NCBI GenBank assembly: GCA_044433365.1
Contig: JAWXTR010000124.1
Location: 1 to 7,349 of the forward strand
Length of the DNA: 7,349 nucleotides
Source of the DNA: CAMQVM01 sp044433365
Lineage (GTDB): Bacteria; Bacteroidota; Bacteroidia; Bacteroidales; Rikenellaceae
Direction: 5' to 3'
The notes beneath the pieces are model-generated. The model had not been told where the DNA came from, searched no databases, and saw only the letters and a list, made by a program, of their open reading frames with translations. This document shows positions 6,664-7,349 of the stretch, one piece after another; within the stretch, counting starts at the first letter, position 1, and each line of letters opens with the position of its first letter. A program made the position numbers and the translations under genes.

Positions 6664-7122
6664 ATGTCAATAGTAAGAGTTACAAAAGAGTTTGCCTTTG
6701 AAATGGCACACGCATTAGATAATTATGATGGACACTGCCGCCATGTTCATGGTCACTCCTATAAGCTGTTTGTTACAGTAAAGGGAGAGCCTTCTACCGA
6801 CGACAACAGCCCTAAATGTGGTATGGTTATCGATTTTGGAGTGTTAAAACGAATTGTTAATGAAGAGATTATATCAAAATATGACCACGCTTTAGTACTT
6901 CGCAGCAGAGATTCAAAAACCGAAGTTTTAGAGCAGCTAGAGCGCACTTTTGGAAATGTTATAACTGTAGATTACCAATCTACCTGCGAAAATATGGTTG
7001 TTCGCTTTGCTGAGTCTATTCAACGTAGGCTTCCTGAGGGGTTGGAGCTTTTTTGTGTTAAGTTGCATGAGACTGCTACATCATACGCTGAGTGGTACGC
7101 CTCGGATAATAAATCCGAATAG
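6664..7122 (+). CDS. queD: QueD, 6-carboxytetrahydropterin synthase
   Basis: Cytosolic zinc enzyme of the 6-pyruvoyltetrahydropterin synthase family. It converts 7,8-dihydroneopterin triphosphate to 6-carboxytetrahydropterin, the second step towards preQ0 and queuosine in tRNA. The 152-aa product shows zinc ligands H16 (in EMAH), H29 and H31 (in CRHVHGHSY), nucleophile C25 four residues before H29 as in E. coli QueD, GMVIDFGVLKRIV (53-65), the D74/H75 pair in YDHALVL, STCENMV (106-112) for pterin binding, and E136 in KLHETATSYAEW (133-144). It is longer than E. coli QueD (about 120 aa), with extra sequence around 80-102. The ATG fits the family start and has no Shine-Dalgarno sequence. A TACCTTTG box lies about 120 bp upstream, putting a 78-bp palindrome in the leader. 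The last four codons and the stop (7108-7122) lie inside an intergenic repeat arm, so the terminal NKSE may be repeat-derived. No other queuosine gene is visible. Confidence 0.94.
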   Translation: MSIVRVTKEFAFEMAHALDNYDGHCRHVHGHSYKLFVTVKGEPSTDDNSPKCGMVIDFGVLKRIVNEEIISKYDHALVLRSRDSKTEVLEQLERTFGNVITVDYQSTCENMVVRFAESIQRRLPEGLELFCVKLHETATSYAEWYASDNKSE

Positions 7123-7235
7123 AGAGCGATTTTTGGCACTTCGCTCGATGTTGAAATGGTCACGCACTATAAAGTGCGCTCACATTCCAACCTCTTCACG
7201 AAGCCCCAAAACTCATCTCTCTATTCGAATTTATT
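7108..7235. repeat. Palindromic intergenic repeat, copy 1, overlapping the queD stop
   Basis: Outer arms 7108-7126 and 7217-7235 are inverted repeats matching at 18 of 19 bases. Inside, 7150-7168 pairs with 7173-7191 around a perfect central stem CGCACT-ATAA-AGTGCG (7163-7178), so the unit is one long imperfect hairpin. The core 7123-7222 is repeated without change at 7250-7349. The left arm provides the last four sense codons and the stop of queD. No U-run follows the hairpin on either strand, so it is not a classic intrinsic terminator, though it may act as a 3' stabilising hairpin. Confidence 0.85.
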
Positions 7236-7249
7236 GCGGATTTTGCAAA

Positions 7250-7349
7250 AGAGCGATTTTTGGCACTTCGCTCGATGTTGAAATGGTCACGCACTATAAA
7301 GTGCGCTCACATTCCAACCTCTTCACGAAGCCCCAAAACTCATCTCTCT
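7250..7349. repeat. Palindromic intergenic repeat, copy 2, cut by window end
   Basis: All 100 bases to the end of the window are identical to 7123-7222, giving a 127-bp period with a 27-bp spacer (7223-7249). This copy lacks the left outer arm seen in copy 1; the spacer carries different sequence (GCGGATTTTGCAAA) at the equivalent place. Whether further copies follow cannot be seen. The repeat core is much longer than a CRISPR repeat and is itself palindromic throughout, so this is not CRISPR. Confidence 0.9.

Noticed and set aside
7108..7235. Intrinsic terminator of queD.
   Set aside because: The hairpin is long but no U-run follows it on the plus strand; it fits an intergenic repeat better.
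7108..7349. CRISPR-like array (repeat, 27-bp spacer, repeat).
   Set aside because: The repeat is at least 100 bp and palindromic throughout, there is only one spacer, and no cas gene is present.

Overview
The window looks like a piece of a Bacteroidota (probably Bacteroidales) chromosome. It is AT-rich. None of the four genes has a Shine-Dalgarno sequence before its start; all have A/T-rich leaders. Several upstream regions carry the Bacteroidota -7 box TAnnTTTG. The gene content (sugar porter beside a DUF5107/TPR protein, OxyR, QueD) also fits. No genus can be named from the sequence alone.

Layout: (1) 31-1431, minus strand, an MFS sugar porter of the XylE/AraE type. (2) 1432-1667, a gap almost filled by a 167-bp imperfect palindrome (1447-1613) and a hairpin against the stop codon of the next gene. 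(3) 1668-5024, minus strand, a very long cytosolic protein with an N-terminal DUF5107 (galactose-mutarotase-like) domain and a long TPR array. (4) 5025-5522, a 498-bp gap without a convincing gene but with hairpins, T-runs and repeat-like sequence. (5) 5523-6419, minus strand, oxyR with both redox cysteines. (6) 6420-6663, a divergent promoter region that also holds a 78-bp palindrome (6563-6640) sharing its ends with the 167-bp one. (7) 6664-7122, plus strand, queD. (8) 7108-7349, a palindromic intergenic repeat that supplies the last codons of queD, followed by a second copy with a perfect 100-bp match at a 127-bp period, cut by the window end.

Function: the DUF5107/TPR gene and the porter lie in the same direction and probably form a sugar-handling pair, with the enzyme-like gene transcribed first. 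The role of DUF5107 is not established, so the substrate is open. OxyR is the peroxide sensor, and QueD makes carboxytetrahydropterin for queuosine. These two are divergent and otherwise look unrelated to the sugar pair.

The most unusual content is non-coding: two families of small, fully palindromic, MITE-like elements in a 7-kb stretch. One family is present in long and short forms with nearly identical ends, the short form lying in the predicted 5' UTR of queD. The other is tandem and overlaps the 3' end of queD. No CRISPR array, tRNA, rRNA or transposase gene was seen.
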